DNA of 64,000 bases from Hyphomicrobiales bacterium (GTDB lineage: Bacteria > Pseudomonadota > Alphaproteobacteria > Rhizobiales > Rhizobiaceae), in NCBI GenBank assembly GCA_011087605.1, contig JAALLE010000007.1, positions 1 through 64,000 on the forward strand. The letters are read 5' to 3'. Positions within the stretch are counted from its first letter, which is position 1. Each line of letters opens with the position of its first letter. A model generated the notes under the pieces. It saw only the letters and a program-made list of their open reading frames with translations, did not search any database and was not told the DNA's origin. This document shows positions 24,415 to 33,481 of the stretch, piece by piece. The translations under genes were made by a program, and so were the position numbers.

Positions 24415-25341
24415 GATTTTTAATCTCCAGTAGACAATCATTTGAGAAGGGCTAGGCCCCGAAAATGGGACAGATACTTGCGCACCCTTTCCCTGAGCCC
24501 AACCTACCCATGCGGATTAGGAACGCAATCCTCAATGCACGTATATGAGCCTGATCTGGTTGTTTCAAAGCTGGCTGTTGCACAAATAACACGCTATTGG
24601 CTCCCGACCGGCGCCTGAACCTTTAACAAGGCCTTAAAATCCGGCAAATTGGCAGCAGAAGCAACAGTTTCTTAACAGTTTCTGGACTGCCCGACCCACA
24701 GAAACCCATATAGACAAAGGGTTTTGGGAAATCCAACCGATTCTTTGCGTTCCCGGGTCCATCGATGAAAACATTTTTCCAGATGCAACAGAACCATGAT
24801 GTCAATTGCACAAGCCCTCCAGACCCTGAATCCAGCGAGATATTTTCAATTTCAAAAACTTGCACGTTTATCGCACCAAATCAGGATCGATTATTGATTC
24901 CTCTTGCGGGATCGTGGCGCCATATCCAAAACCACGATTACCTGCTTCATCGAGTACACCATGTGCCGGACAAACTCTTCTAAATATATCAACATATATA
25001 TACTAATAGTGATTTATACACATGAAACAGACTAATCATTCGTTATAAATTCGATATAATTCACTATTTTATTTTTAGTGCTCCTATATATACATCAACT
25101 TATAATATAGAATTGATATTTCTGATTTTCTTATAATTTTGCAGGCCATATAACCATGCATATCGTGATCTTTATGCAACTAATTATTCCTCATTTAATA
25201 TAATTATTTAAAAAATGTATTTTTTAATTGATCGATAATTTTCTGCCTGTATTTAGGGCGCCAGGGAAAGTTCTTCGGGTCTGGCCCATAATCAGAGGAA
25301 ATAGCCGCATCCTCATTGCAAATATCTACTGGAGATAAAAA
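24415..25341. other. Long divergent porin intergenic region with AT-rich island
   Basis: About 930 bases without a convincing gene separate the two porins. The stretch from about 24981 to 25250 is strikingly AT-rich, with many TpA steps (atatatata, ttataatata). Its G+C is far below the coding DNA around it. It presumably carries both porin promoters and long 5' leaders. Composition of this kind suits binding by MucR/Ros-type or other xenogeneic-silencer-like proteins, which is inference. Short ORFs here (24623-24865, 24765-24983) have no coding features. Confidence 0.6.
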
Positions 25342-26352
25342 ATGAAATTGAAATCCCTCCTTATGGGCTCGGCTGCGGCGCTGATCACCGTATCTGCTGC
25401 GCAGGCGGCAGATGCTGTTGTTGCAGAGCCTGAACCAATTGAATCAGTGCGCGTTTGCGATATGTATGGCGCCGGCTTCTTCTACATCCCCGGCACCGAA
25501 AAATGCCTGGCCATCAGCGGTGAATTGCGCATTCAATACGAAGGCACTACTAATGGCGACGAAGCTTCGTCTGGCGACGGCTATTGGCATGTCCGTGTCA
25601 ACCTGGATGCACGCGAAGAAACCGATTGGGGAACACTTCGCACCTATCTGCGTCTTGAAGGTGACGGCGATAACGACGGCGACGCACGCGATAACTGGGG
25701 TGCGCTTGATGCCTACATCGAACTCAGTGGCCTCTCCACCGGATATCGCACCAGCCGCGTCGAGCTGACCGGCCTTCCCGGCCTGATGCATGATGGTTCC
25801 TACTTCGGTGGTGGTCACACAATGTATATGGACTATACATTTGCTGCAAACGGTCTGTCGGTAATGGGTGGTGTGTCCTTGGACAATGAAACCGTTGGTA
25901 CCGGTGATGACGAATCCCTCGACGGTTACATTCGCGCTGATTACGCCGGATCAATGTTCAACATCGGTGCGGTCTACGGTCATGATACCAGTGAATCTGA
26001 AGGTGCCTGGGGCATTTACGCCAATGTTGCGCCCGTCGAGGGCATGTCGATCCAGGGCTATTACAACAGCCAGGAAGACAGCACTCAGTGGGGTGACGCC
26101 GGTGGCGACACTCAGGCTTGGGGCGTTGGTGCTAGCTATAAAATCATGGACAACGTGAAAATTGCTGGTGGTTTCTACAACAGGGAATCCGATACTACCG
26201 AAGTTGACGGTTACTCACTTGGTCTTGACTGGAACGTAGAGCCTAACCTGGTTGTACGTCTCGGCTGGAACTACGAAGAGAAGGATCCAGTTGGTGGACT
26301 TGACCGTGATGACGTCACTGACTACCGTGTTCGTATCCAGAGCAACTTCTAG
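25342..26352 (+). CDS. Outer-membrane porin, Omp2-type (copy 2)
   Basis: A 336-residue paralogue of copy 1. Signal peptide MKLKSLLMGSAAALITVSAAQA, mature start ADAVVAEPEPIESVRVCDMY, then GAGFFYIPGTEKCLAISGEL and the same beta-barrel pattern ending RVRIQSNF. A ctggagataaaaa ribosome site precedes ATG 25342. The most variable part is the first external region, where copy 1 has SDFDYDLAANDTTVG and this copy has GTTNGDEASSG. The 3' end differs from copy 1 by an extra GAT codon and a few substitutions only. Confidence 0.93.
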   Translation: MKLKSLLMGSAAALITVSAAQAADAVVAEPEPIESVRVCDMYGAGFFYIPGTEKCLAISGELRIQYEGTTNGDEASSGDGYWHVRVNLDAREETDWGTLRTYLRLEGDGDNDGDARDNWGALDAYIELSGLSTGYRTSRVELTGLPGLMHDGSYFGGGHTMYMDYTFAANGLSVMGGVSLDNETVGTGDDESLDGYIRADYAGSMFNIGAVYGHDTSESEGAWGIYANVAPVEGMSIQGYYNSQEDSTQWGDAGGDTQAWGVGASYKIMDNVKIAGGFYNRESDTTEVDGYSLGLDWNVEPNLVVRLGWNYEEKDPVGGLDRDDVTDYRVRIQSNF

Positions 26353-26377
26353 GTTCCTCAGCCATGCATGAATACTG

Positions 26378-26409
26378 AGCCCGGCCGGAAACGACCGGGC
26401 TTTTTTTTT
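26378..26409 (+). terminator. Rho-independent terminator of the second porin gene
   Basis: The stem agcccggcc...gaccgggct is followed directly by nine T. It lies 26 bases after the porin stop, mirroring the terminator of copy 1. Confidence 0.88.
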
Positions 26410-26534
26410 GCCCTCCAACAATGTGCGCTCCAATAATATGTATGACGCCACATCGCGTTTGACCGCGACGGTTCGCGGTCGTAGCCTTTCTTCAGATCAG
26501 CAAGCAAAGCCAGAAACTGGCGCAAGGAGGCCGC

Positions 26535-28277
26535 ATGACCCGCACAGAAAATCTATTATCAACCACCATATTGGCAACCGCACTGGCGATTGGCGCAGCA
26601 GCAAGCGCCAGCGCGAAAGATCTGGTCCGCATCGCCACGATGCCGGCGGGTGCCGAAGTCACGGGCCTGAGCACCAATGCCGCCGGTGAACTGTTCCTCA
26701 ACGCCCAACATCCAGGCGGCAAGAACGTTTTGAAAGGCGATGCGCCCGCGGCACTTGTTGGCTATGTTCATGGTTTCAACGCCGGTGCCATTGCCGGTTC
26801 CGGCATGGCCTTGCCTGCTGAAGCCAACCACAAACAAATGAATGTCGCCAGCGGATCCTATGTCACCCTCGCCACGGCCGGGGAGAAAATGGGCAGCGGA
26901 GAAGCCTTTGGCGGCGTCTATAATACCGCCGGCGAATTGATGTTTGTTTCCAACACGCCTGATTTCAACGGTTTCGTCCCCATTAATGAGAACCAGGCCT
27001 ATCTATATACAGCCTGGGAAGGCGGTGGCCGCGAAGGTGCAAGTTCCGTCAGTCGTCTGTCTCTTAGTCGGGAAAACTCTTCCAGTCAGTGGACGGCAGA
27101 CCTTGCCACATCAAAAAATGTAAATCTGGAATCGGTGGCCGGTGGCGCCGTATTGTGTTCAGGAATCGTCACCCCCTGGGGTACACCACTGCTGGCGGAG
27201 GAATATTTCTTCTACAATTCTGCCACCTGGAACCATCCCGACAACCACGATGAAGACGAAAAAGCCGGATTTCGCGGCGGCAATGACATCAACTACATCA
27301 AGCCAAAAAGCATGAACAAATATATGGGCAAAATGACCAACCCATATCGCTATGGCTATATGATCGAGATCATCAACCCAACCAGCGCGGATGGTGAAAA
27401 GCCGGTCAAGCATTTCGCAACAGGTCGGTTGAGCCATGAAACAGCAGCCGTCATGCCGGACAACAAGACCCTTTATATGACGGATGATGATTCAGCAGTT
27501 TACAGCGACAAGAAATACAACACAGCATCCGGTGGCGTATTCTTCAAATTCGTCGCCGACACGGCGGGCGATCTGAGCGCCGGCACATTATATGCTGCCA
27601 AACTCACCCAGGACGACAGCGCCAAACCAGATGTGGCCGGGTTTGACGTTTCCTGGATCGAACTGGGGCATGGCAACAACGCCGAAATCGAAACCTGGGT
27701 CGCCGAATATGATGACGTCACCATCGCTGACTATAAAGACGGCAGCACAAATTATGTATCTGATGATGAAATCAGGGCCTGGGCCGAGACCAAATCCGGC
27801 AAGGACCTGAACGGAGACGGCACAATTGCCAAGGCAAAGGACAGCCGCGCGCCGTTTCTGGAATCTCGCAGAACTGCCGCCGCGATGGGAGCCACCAACG
27901 AATGGGACAAGTTGGAAGGTGTGACCTCGCACGGAAACACCGTCTATATATCCGCATCAGCACTCGCCTTCACGATGGACAAGAGCTGGGGTCACAAACA
28001 CTGGTCGACCGGTGAAATTGACAAACAGCAAGCCGGTGACATTGCCCTGAACGCTGAAGGATGCGGCGGCACATACGTGGCAAAGACGGGAGACGACTTC
28101 AATATCACCCGCATCGAGCCCCATGTGATTGGCAAAACAACCGCCGATGGCCGTTGCGATGACAATTTGCCGGCCAATCCAGACAATATTCTGGCGCTCA
28201 ATGACGGAACTTTGCTGATCGGCGAGGATGCCGGTCCAAAACGTCATGTTCTGGACATGCTCTGGATGGTGCGCTGA
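26535..28277 (+). CDS. PhoX/DUF839 family protein (alkaline phosphatase PhoX-like)
   Basis: A 580-residue exported protein of the DUF839/PhoX family, which includes calcium/iron phosphatases that release phosphate from phosphoesters. An N-terminal signal region (STTILATALAIGAAASASAK) is visible; it has no twin-arginine motif, unlike classical PhoX. Family segments include PWGTPLLAEEYFFYN, GRLSHETAAVMPDNKTLYMTDDD, GGVFFKFVADTAGDLSAGTLYAAKL and the C-terminal NPDNILALNDGTLLIGEDAG. A strong gcaaggaggccgc ribosome site precedes ATG 26535. Phosphatase activity is inferred; the family also contains non-enzymatic proteins. Confidence 0.82.
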   Translation: MTRTENLLSTTILATALAIGAAASASAKDLVRIATMPAGAEVTGLSTNAAGELFLNAQHPGGKNVLKGDAPAALVGYVHGFNAGAIAGSGMALPAEANHKQMNVASGSYVTLATAGEKMGSGEAFGGVYNTAGELMFVSNTPDFNGFVPINENQAYLYTAWEGGGREGASSVSRLSLSRENSSSQWTADLATSKNVNLESVAGGAVLCSGIVTPWGTPLLAEEYFFYNSATWNHPDNHDEDEKAGFRGGNDINYIKPKSMNKYMGKMTNPYRYGYMIEIINPTSADGEKPVKHFATGRLSHETAAVMPDNKTLYMTDDDSAVYSDKKYNTASGGVFFKFVADTAGDLSAGTLYAAKLTQDDSAKPDVAGFDVSWIELGHGNNAEIETWVAEYDDVTIADYKDGSTNYVSDDEIRAWAETKSGKDLNGDGTIAKAKDSRAPFLESRRTAAAMGATNEWDKLEGVTSHGNTVYISASALAFTMDKSWGHKHWSTGEIDKQQAGDIALNAEGCGGTYVAKTGDDFNITRIEPHVIGKTTADGRCDDNLPANPDNILALNDGTLLIGEDAGPKRHVLDMLWMVR

Positions 28278-28488
28278 ACACCTAACCTTTGATGTGGGCG
28301 GTGTGAAACAATGGATTGCACCGCTCGCTGACATGGAATTAGCCCATTGCTCTGATGATTATGCGGTCGTTGTGGTGCCTGCCCTGCTTCGGTGAGCAGC
28401 AATTGAACGACCGTCAAATTGCAGCAAATCTGCGGCGCAGTAGAATCATGACCAGGCTCGGTCGCCATCAATCACACAGGAGAAATTC

Positions 28489-28884
28489 ATGTCCCTTCCC
28501 ACTTTCCATATGGTCGATGCGGCTCCACAACCGGTCGCAACATTTTCCCATGCTGCGGAGGTTGACGGCTGGATATTTTTTACCGGCCAGATGCCGACAT
28601 GGCCAGATGATCCAGACCAGCCGCTGCCGCAAGGCGTCGAGGCGCAGACCAAACGTGTGATGGATAATCTGATTATCGTCCTTCAGGGACTTGGGCTGGG
28701 CCTGGAGCACGCGGCGCAGGTCAGGATTTATCTGACCGAGTTTGAGCGTGACTATGCGGTGATGAATCAAACCTATCAGGCATATTTTGAACCCGGTAGA
28801 TTGCCTGCCCGAACCTGCATCGGTGTAACGGCGCTGGCCGTTGGCGCGCTGGTTGAAATTGACCTTGTCGCAAAGCGCCCGTGA
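28489..28884 (+). CDS. RidA family protein (reactive imine deaminase-like)
   Basis: A 131-residue YjgF/YER057c/UK114 protein. Family members hydrolyse enamine/imine intermediates or serve in amine catabolism. The pattern GWIFFTGQMPTWPDDP, QTKRVMDNLIIVLQGLGLGLEHAAQVRIYLTEF and the end GRLPARTCIGVTALAVGALVEID are diagnostic, with the conserved arginine in PARTCIGV. The acacaggagaaatt ribosome site supports ATG 28489. It stands alone upstream of the LuxR fragment pair; the substrate is unknown. Confidence 0.9.
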   Translation: MSLPTFHMVDAAPQPVATFSHAAEVDGWIFFTGQMPTWPDDPDQPLPQGVEAQTKRVMDNLIIVLQGLGLGLEHAAQVRIYLTEFERDYAVMNQTYQAYFEPGRLPARTCIGVTALAVGALVEIDLVAKRP

Positions 28885-29117
28885 TTCGGTGATTTTCCGA
28901 ACAAGTGCCAGATATGGTGGTAAAGGGTTCTGATTGGCCAAATACGCCCCAATATACCGACATTTTCTGTGATTGAGGCGATTCTAAACGATTTGAATGC
29001 TCACATTTGATGGTATCATGTCTGTGGCGATGGGTCGGTGGGCGATTCACAATACTGGGCCAAATGCGATTTCCGACTTGGCGGGAGTCCGTCAAACGTT
29101 AGAGTCGGGGACTGACG

Positions 29118-29863
29118 TTGAATAACAAAGGCAACATTGTATTTTTGCATGCGGGCGAAATTGATTTCGCGCAACTGATTTCGGACGCCAAGACCGAATT
29201 CGAGTTGTTTGGAGTCTGCGACAGGATCTGCTCGGTTTTCGGACTGCCGTTTTTCAACATCTTGAAAGTGCCCAGCGAAACCGACCAAAAACTAGCCCCC
29301 CCCTTGGGCTGGTGTCCAACTGGCCGGCCTTCCTGATCTCGGAATATGACGAAAACAGCCTGCTCGAATATTCTCCGGCAATGGCTCATCTGCGGGCATC
29401 AACCGAGCCTATAATTATTACAGCGGAGCTCATGAGCAAAGCACGCGACGACGGCAAGCAGAATATTGTCGCCTATCTGTTTGCAAAATATGGAATTCGC
29501 ACCAGCGCATTGTTCAGCGTGCATCTGCCCAACGGGGAAATTGGTGGGGTCACATTTGCCGGTGAGGGACCGGAACCTGACCAAACCAAAATGGTTGAAC
29601 TTCACTATTTGTCCAATTTGCTGTTTTCAAAGATTCACGCCCTGCGGGATGAATCCGACGTCAAGGACTTTGGCCTGAAACCCCGTGAGATCGATTGTTT
29701 GCAATGGACATCGCAGGGCAAAACGAGTGACGAAATCGCCACCATACTGGGTCTCTCCCAGCACACCGTAAACCACTACCTGACGAATGCCGCTCGCAAG
29801 TTGGATACAAGCAACCGGACCCATGCAGTCAGCAAGGCCCTGCGACTGAAAATTATCTCATAA
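29118..29863 (+). pseudogene. Frameshifted LuxR-family regulator (autoinducer-binding-like domain + HTH)
   Basis: Track ORFs 29118-29336 and 29312-29863 are two halves of one 248-residue LuxR-type regulator broken at a run of eight C (29296-29303). One added C gives ...KLAPPLGLVSNWPAFL... in frame. The N-terminal part (residues about 10-165) resembles an acyl-homoserine-lactone-binding fold (GIRTSALFSVHLPNGEIGGV). The C-terminal LuxR HTH is complete (LKPREIDCLQWTSQGKTSDE, ILGLSQHTVNHYL). The start is TTG 29118 with cgggga upstream. No luxI is in the window, so if functional it is an orphan regulator. Confidence 0.72.
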
Positions 29864-29890
29864 CCCTCATTCTCCGCGCGAGTAAAACAA

Positions 29891-30346
29891 ATGCAGCTTC
29901 AATTCGATACCAATCCCAGGGCCTACAACCCGCTCGACCCTGAATCTATGGAGCTGTCACCGACTGAAGTATTGGATGCCATATCACGCTTCGATGCGGT
30001 CGGTCTTTGGCGGGCAAACCTGACCACAGGATTGGTTTACTGGTCTGATATTGTCTACGAAATCTACGGCATGGAACCTCAAAAAGGTGCGGTCAACGTT
30101 TCTGCGGCCATCGAAGCTTTTCATCCCGATGACCGGGAAGTCGTTTCACGTTGCATGGAAGAAGCTGCAAATCACAAGACGGGATACAGATTCGTCCTGC
30201 GCCTAAATCAGCCGGACGGAAACTATGCCTGGGTGAAATCCGTCGGCCTGTATCGCAAACTGGACGACGGAACCGAAGAAATTTTCGGATATATTCAGAA
30301 GTTTTCAGCTGTCGCCCGCTCGGTGACTATCCTGACTCAGGATTAG
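29891..30346 (+). CDS. Stand-alone PAS domain protein
   Basis: A 151-residue protein consisting of one PAS_3-type fold (GLWRANLTTGLVYWSDIVYE ... FHPDDREVVSRCMEEAANHK ... RFVLRLNQPDGNYAWVKSVG) and no output domain. Such proteins usually sense a ligand or redox state and pass the signal through protein contacts. It follows the LuxR gene by 27 bases on the same strand and may share its transcript, which would make the LuxR protein the natural partner (inference). Confidence 0.8.
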   Translation: MQLQFDTNPRAYNPLDPESMELSPTEVLDAISRFDAVGLWRANLTTGLVYWSDIVYEIYGMEPQKGAVNVSAAIEAFHPDDREVVSRCMEEAANHKTGYRFVLRLNQPDGNYAWVKSVGLYRKLDDGTEEIFGYIQKFSAVARSVTILTQD

Positions 30347-30350
30347 GCTT

Positions 30351-30674
30351 TCAGGCCAATTGCAGCAGCTTGTCGCAAACGGCGCGCCGCAATTCAGTGC
30401 TGCTGTCTTCGCGCAATACGAAGCGGTCGACCAGAAAGCGCAAAAGCGACGCTCGTTCCTGGGGCGCAGTCGTATCATATTCCAACATTGCTTTTACCAG
30501 AAGATCAACTTGATCACCGAAGGTTGCAATATCGACTTCGCGATCCTGCTCAATGGCCAACCTCAAACGCATGTCTGCGACCTTGTAGGCGGTGATCAGC
30601 GCGGGCACTGAGGCCAATTCGACAACATTGGCATCATACTCTTTTTCAACTGAGTTGCTTACTATCTGCATCAT
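30351..30674 (-). CDS. Hypothetical helical protein convergent with the PAS gene
   Basis: A protein of about 107-118 residues, not recognised, predicted mainly helical and acidic (NSVEKEYDANVVELASVPAL, MRLRLAIEQDREVDIATFGD). Start choice is open: ATG 30674 or 30671 would leave a 13-base palindrome upstream as an operator, while ATG 30707 lies within that palindrome's flank. It overlaps nothing and ends four bases from the PAS stop. Confidence 0.5.
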   Translation of the reverse strand: MMQIVSNSVEKEYDANVVELASVPALITAYKVADMRLRLAIEQDREVDIATFGDQVDLLVKAMLEYDTTAPQERASLLRFLVDRFVLREDSSTELRRAVCDKLLQLA

Positions 30675-30706
30675 GGTGGTCAATTCGCGAATCACGGTTA
30701 TCAACA

Positions 30707-30720
30707 TGTGGATAATCCAC
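30707..30720. promoter_or_regulatory. Palindrome containing a DnaA-box-like sequence
   Basis: gtggat-a-atccac (30708-30720) is a perfect inverted repeat, and tgtggataa (30707-30715) is the complement of the consensus DnaA box TTATCCACA. It sits at the 5' end of the hypothetical gene. A regulatory role is possible; a single box does not indicate an origin. Confidence 0.35.
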
Positions 30721-30964
30721 AATTATTGACAATTTCATACCTCAAGGGTTCCGCTTTTTTCTTTTCATGTCGACAGGTTACAAAAATGCCGGGTACGTCA
30801 ACGGCAACTAATTTTTAGCATAAAATCAAAAACTTGCCGATCATACTCTGTATCTCAATGTTGAATGACTTAAGATCAATAAAGCTCTAACCATCTGTTT
30901 TTGAGACTATTATTCTCGAATATGATGAGGTCGCCGGCCCCGGTTTCGATTGGCATAGCAGGCC

Positions 30965-32545
30965 TCATGCCAACCTGTTGGACCTGGGACTTTCATCCAT
31001 CTGAGCGATCAAATGAGCCACCAAACGCTCCATCAGTTCGGACTTCACATTTTCGTGACTTTCACTGAACCACAGGTTTTTTACCTGTGTCGGGTCGTTC
31101 TCGATATCAAACAATTCGCCCCAGTCTTCGTCCTTATAAACCGTCAGGCGCCAGTTTTCTGTAAGCAGGCTGCGAACCCGAGCAGTGGGTTCGAAACCCA
31201 TACGGGGGCCACTGTCATTATGTTCGACCAGTAAATCGTCACGAACGGAGACGCCGTCATTCAAAACCGGTAACAAACTACGCCCCTGAATTCCGAAATA
31301 AGGCGCCAGTCCTGCCCGGTTCAGGATCGTCGGTGCAATATCGACCGTCGATGCAAGCGCATCGCTTTGCCCATGTTTTCTTGTCGCGGGGTCGGACCAG
31401 ATAAATGGCACTTTTACGATAGAATCGCGTTGCCAGGGGCCCTTCAGTAAAAGGTCGCTATCGCCCAGATAATCCCCGTGATCGCTATTGAAACAAATGA
31501 CCGTATTTTCATAGTGGCCGCTCTGTTTCAGCCCTTCTACAATGCTGCCAATTGCGTCGTCGACCATGGTTATCATGCCGGCAGTCAGGGCCATAGATTC
31601 GCGGATCGCCTGCTCGGTGTCCATATGGACGGCTTGTTTGACCTGCGGTAATTCTCCACGCTGAAACATTTCATACTGATATTTCAGAGGTGGTGGCGGG
31701 GTGATGTGATCGGTATAGCGGATATCCAGGTCGAACTGGTCCGGTTGATACATATCCCAATATTTTCCCGGCGGATTAAACGGATGATGTGGGTCCGGAA
31801 ATGACACAAAGGTAAAAAATGGCTGGTCTGACCCGGCCCGGGACGCCAGATAATCCATGGCCCGGTCGCGAATGAAGGAAGTCGGATACAGATCTTCGGG
31901 AATAGGAGTTCGATAGGCCTGTTCTGCTGAATAATTATGTTTCAATTCGTTTGACGGGTCGTGATACCAGCTCCAGTCTTTGCCGGTTCGAATAGCATTC
32001 TTGCGAAACCATTGCTGGTAGTGGCCACCGGCCTGATCCCCGTGTGACGTGACCATGTCGACATGCTGATAGCCGTAATAATCGTCGCCAAATTCTGCCG
32101 GCTCGTCTTGCGCAAAGCGATCCGGCTCCTCCAAACCGTAATCCTCGTCGTCAGGTTTCCAGGCTTCCTTGATCGCACCGGCCTCAAACACTTCCGGGCG
32201 CACCGGTGGCTGGCTGGTGAATGGTTGCAGATGACTTTTGCCAATGGCTGCCGTGGCATAGCCCCCTGCCCGCAAGACGTCGACAAACGTGTTGGCGCGA
32301 CGCGGAAACACACAACCATTGTATCGCAATCCGTGGACAGATGGATACCGACCGGTCAGCAGACTGGCGCGATTGGGCATGCATACCGGCATGGCGACAT
32401 TGAAGTTTGACAGCCGCACACCCTGTTCAGCAATTGAATCGATGTTGGGGGTTTTGACCACTTTGTGGCCAGCACAACCCAGCCAGTCCGCCCGCTGTTG
32501 ATCTGTGATGAAAAACAAAAAATTGGGTGACTTTTTCATAGCCAT
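30965..32545 (-). CDS. Type I sulfatase (arylsulfatase/choline-sulfatase-like)
   Basis: A 526-residue alkaline-phosphatase-superfamily sulfatase, predicted to cleave an organic sulfate ester. The formylglycine site is CMPNRASLLTG (Cys55, C-x-P-x-R). Metal ligands are seen in ITDQQR near residue 15 and in FNSDHGDYLGD. LEEPDRFAQDEPAEF and SFPDPHHPFNPPGKYWDMY are typical of the family. There is no signal peptide, so it is probably cytoplasmic. It is divergent from an SDR gene over about 113 bases. Activity requires a formylglycine-generating enzyme, which is not in this window. Confidence 0.9.
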   Translation of the reverse strand: MAMKKSPNFLFFITDQQRADWLGCAGHKVVKTPNIDSIAEQGVRLSNFNVAMPVCMPNRASLLTGRYPSVHGLRYNGCVFPRRANTFVDVLRAGGYATAAIGKSHLQPFTSQPPVRPEVFEAGAIKEAWKPDDEDYGLEEPDRFAQDEPAEFGDDYYGYQHVDMVTSHGDQAGGHYQQWFRKNAIRTGKDWSWYHDPSNELKHNYSAEQAYRTPIPEDLYPTSFIRDRAMDYLASRAGSDQPFFTFVSFPDPHHPFNPPGKYWDMYQPDQFDLDIRYTDHITPPPPLKYQYEMFQRGELPQVKQAVHMDTEQAIRESMALTAGMITMVDDAIGSIVEGLKQSGHYENTVICFNSDHGDYLGDSDLLLKGPWQRDSIVKVPFIWSDPATRKHGQSDALASTVDIAPTILNRAGLAPYFGIQGRSLLPVLNDGVSVRDDLLVEHNDSGPRMGFEPTARVRSLLTENWRLTVYKDEDWGELFDIENDPTQVKNLWFSESHENVKSELMERLVAHLIAQMDESPRSNRLA

Positions 32546-32658
32546 ACTCAGAATTCTTGAACCTGTGTAAATTGCCGGTCTATGCTGATGAAAGCAACAT
32601 GCATCGATATCGGTCCACGGTTGTCCGTGGGAAAATGATCACCAATAAGGAGCATTTC

Positions 32659-33441
32659 ATGCGCATAGCACTCACCGGAGCCGCCTCGGGTATTGGCGCT
32701 GCCTGCGCTGCCATCTTGAAGAAGAATGGCGCGGAAGTTGTTGGATTTGACATTGCCGAGCCGACCAAAAATGTCGATCGCTGGATCCCGGTGGACATGT
32801 CCGACCCGGCGCCCATTTCACAAGCGGTGAGCCAAGCCGATGGAAAATTTGACGCCCTGCTCAACATCGCCGGCCTGCCCCCAAGAGAGGGGCTCACCCA
32901 CCGTATTTTGACGGTGAATTATTTTGGACTGGTGGCCTTCACCGAAGCTGTTTTAGGACAGCTGAACGCCGGCAGTGCAATCGTCAACCTGGCCTCCCGC
33001 GCCGGATCGCACTGGCAGGAAAACATTGATCAGGTCAAAGCTTTCATGGCTCTTGACGGCTGGGCCGACGGCCAGTTGGACGGCTTTATCGAAAACCAGT
33101 CCATCGATCCGACACGGGCATATCACCTGTCAAAGGAAGCGGTTATCGTCTGGACCATCAGCCAGACCGAGCGTTTGATTGCACGCGATCTGCGGATGAA
33201 CAGTGTCAGTCCGTCGGCCGTTGCAACCGGCATTCTCGACGACTTCATTAAAGCATTTGGAGACAGGGCCACCCAGTCACTCGCCCGCGCCGGTCGTGCC
33301 GGCACCCCGGAAGAGGTGGCGGCTCTGGTTACCTTTCTGGCGCATCCCGACAGCAATTGGCTCAAAGGCAATGACATTTTGATCGACGGGGGTATGAGTT
33401 CAATGGTCCTTGCAGACAGTTTTGAACTCAACGACGGCTGA
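32659..33441 (+). CDS. Short-chain dehydrogenase/reductase
   Basis: A 260-residue NAD(P)-dependent oxidoreductase of the Rossmann SDR family. The cofactor motif TGAASGIG is at residues 5-12, NIAGLP stands for the NNAG motif, and catalytic Tyr/Lys are in YHLSKEA. A C-terminal DGGMS completes the family pattern. FDIAEP suggests NAD preference. ATG 32659 with aaggagcatttc is preferred over the track start. It resembles 3-alpha-hydroxysteroid dehydrogenase-type SDRs; the substrate is unknown. It is divergent from the sulfatase, and a shared substrate is possible but unproven. Confidence 0.88.
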   Translation: MRIALTGAASGIGAACAAILKKNGAEVVGFDIAEPTKNVDRWIPVDMSDPAPISQAVSQADGKFDALLNIAGLPPREGLTHRILTVNYFGLVAFTEAVLGQLNAGSAIVNLASRAGSHWQENIDQVKAFMALDGWADGQLDGFIENQSIDPTRAYHLSKEAVIVWTISQTERLIARDLRMNSVSPSAVATGILDDFIKAFGDRATQSLARAGRAGTPEEVAALVTFLAHPDSNWLKGNDILIDGGMSSMVLADSFELNDG

Positions 33442-33481
33442 AATTCTCTACAAAATGGTGGTGATTTCGAAAGGGCGACAC

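Noticed and set aside
30707-30715. Replication origin
   Set aside because: Only one DnaA box, no cluster and no origin-linked genes.
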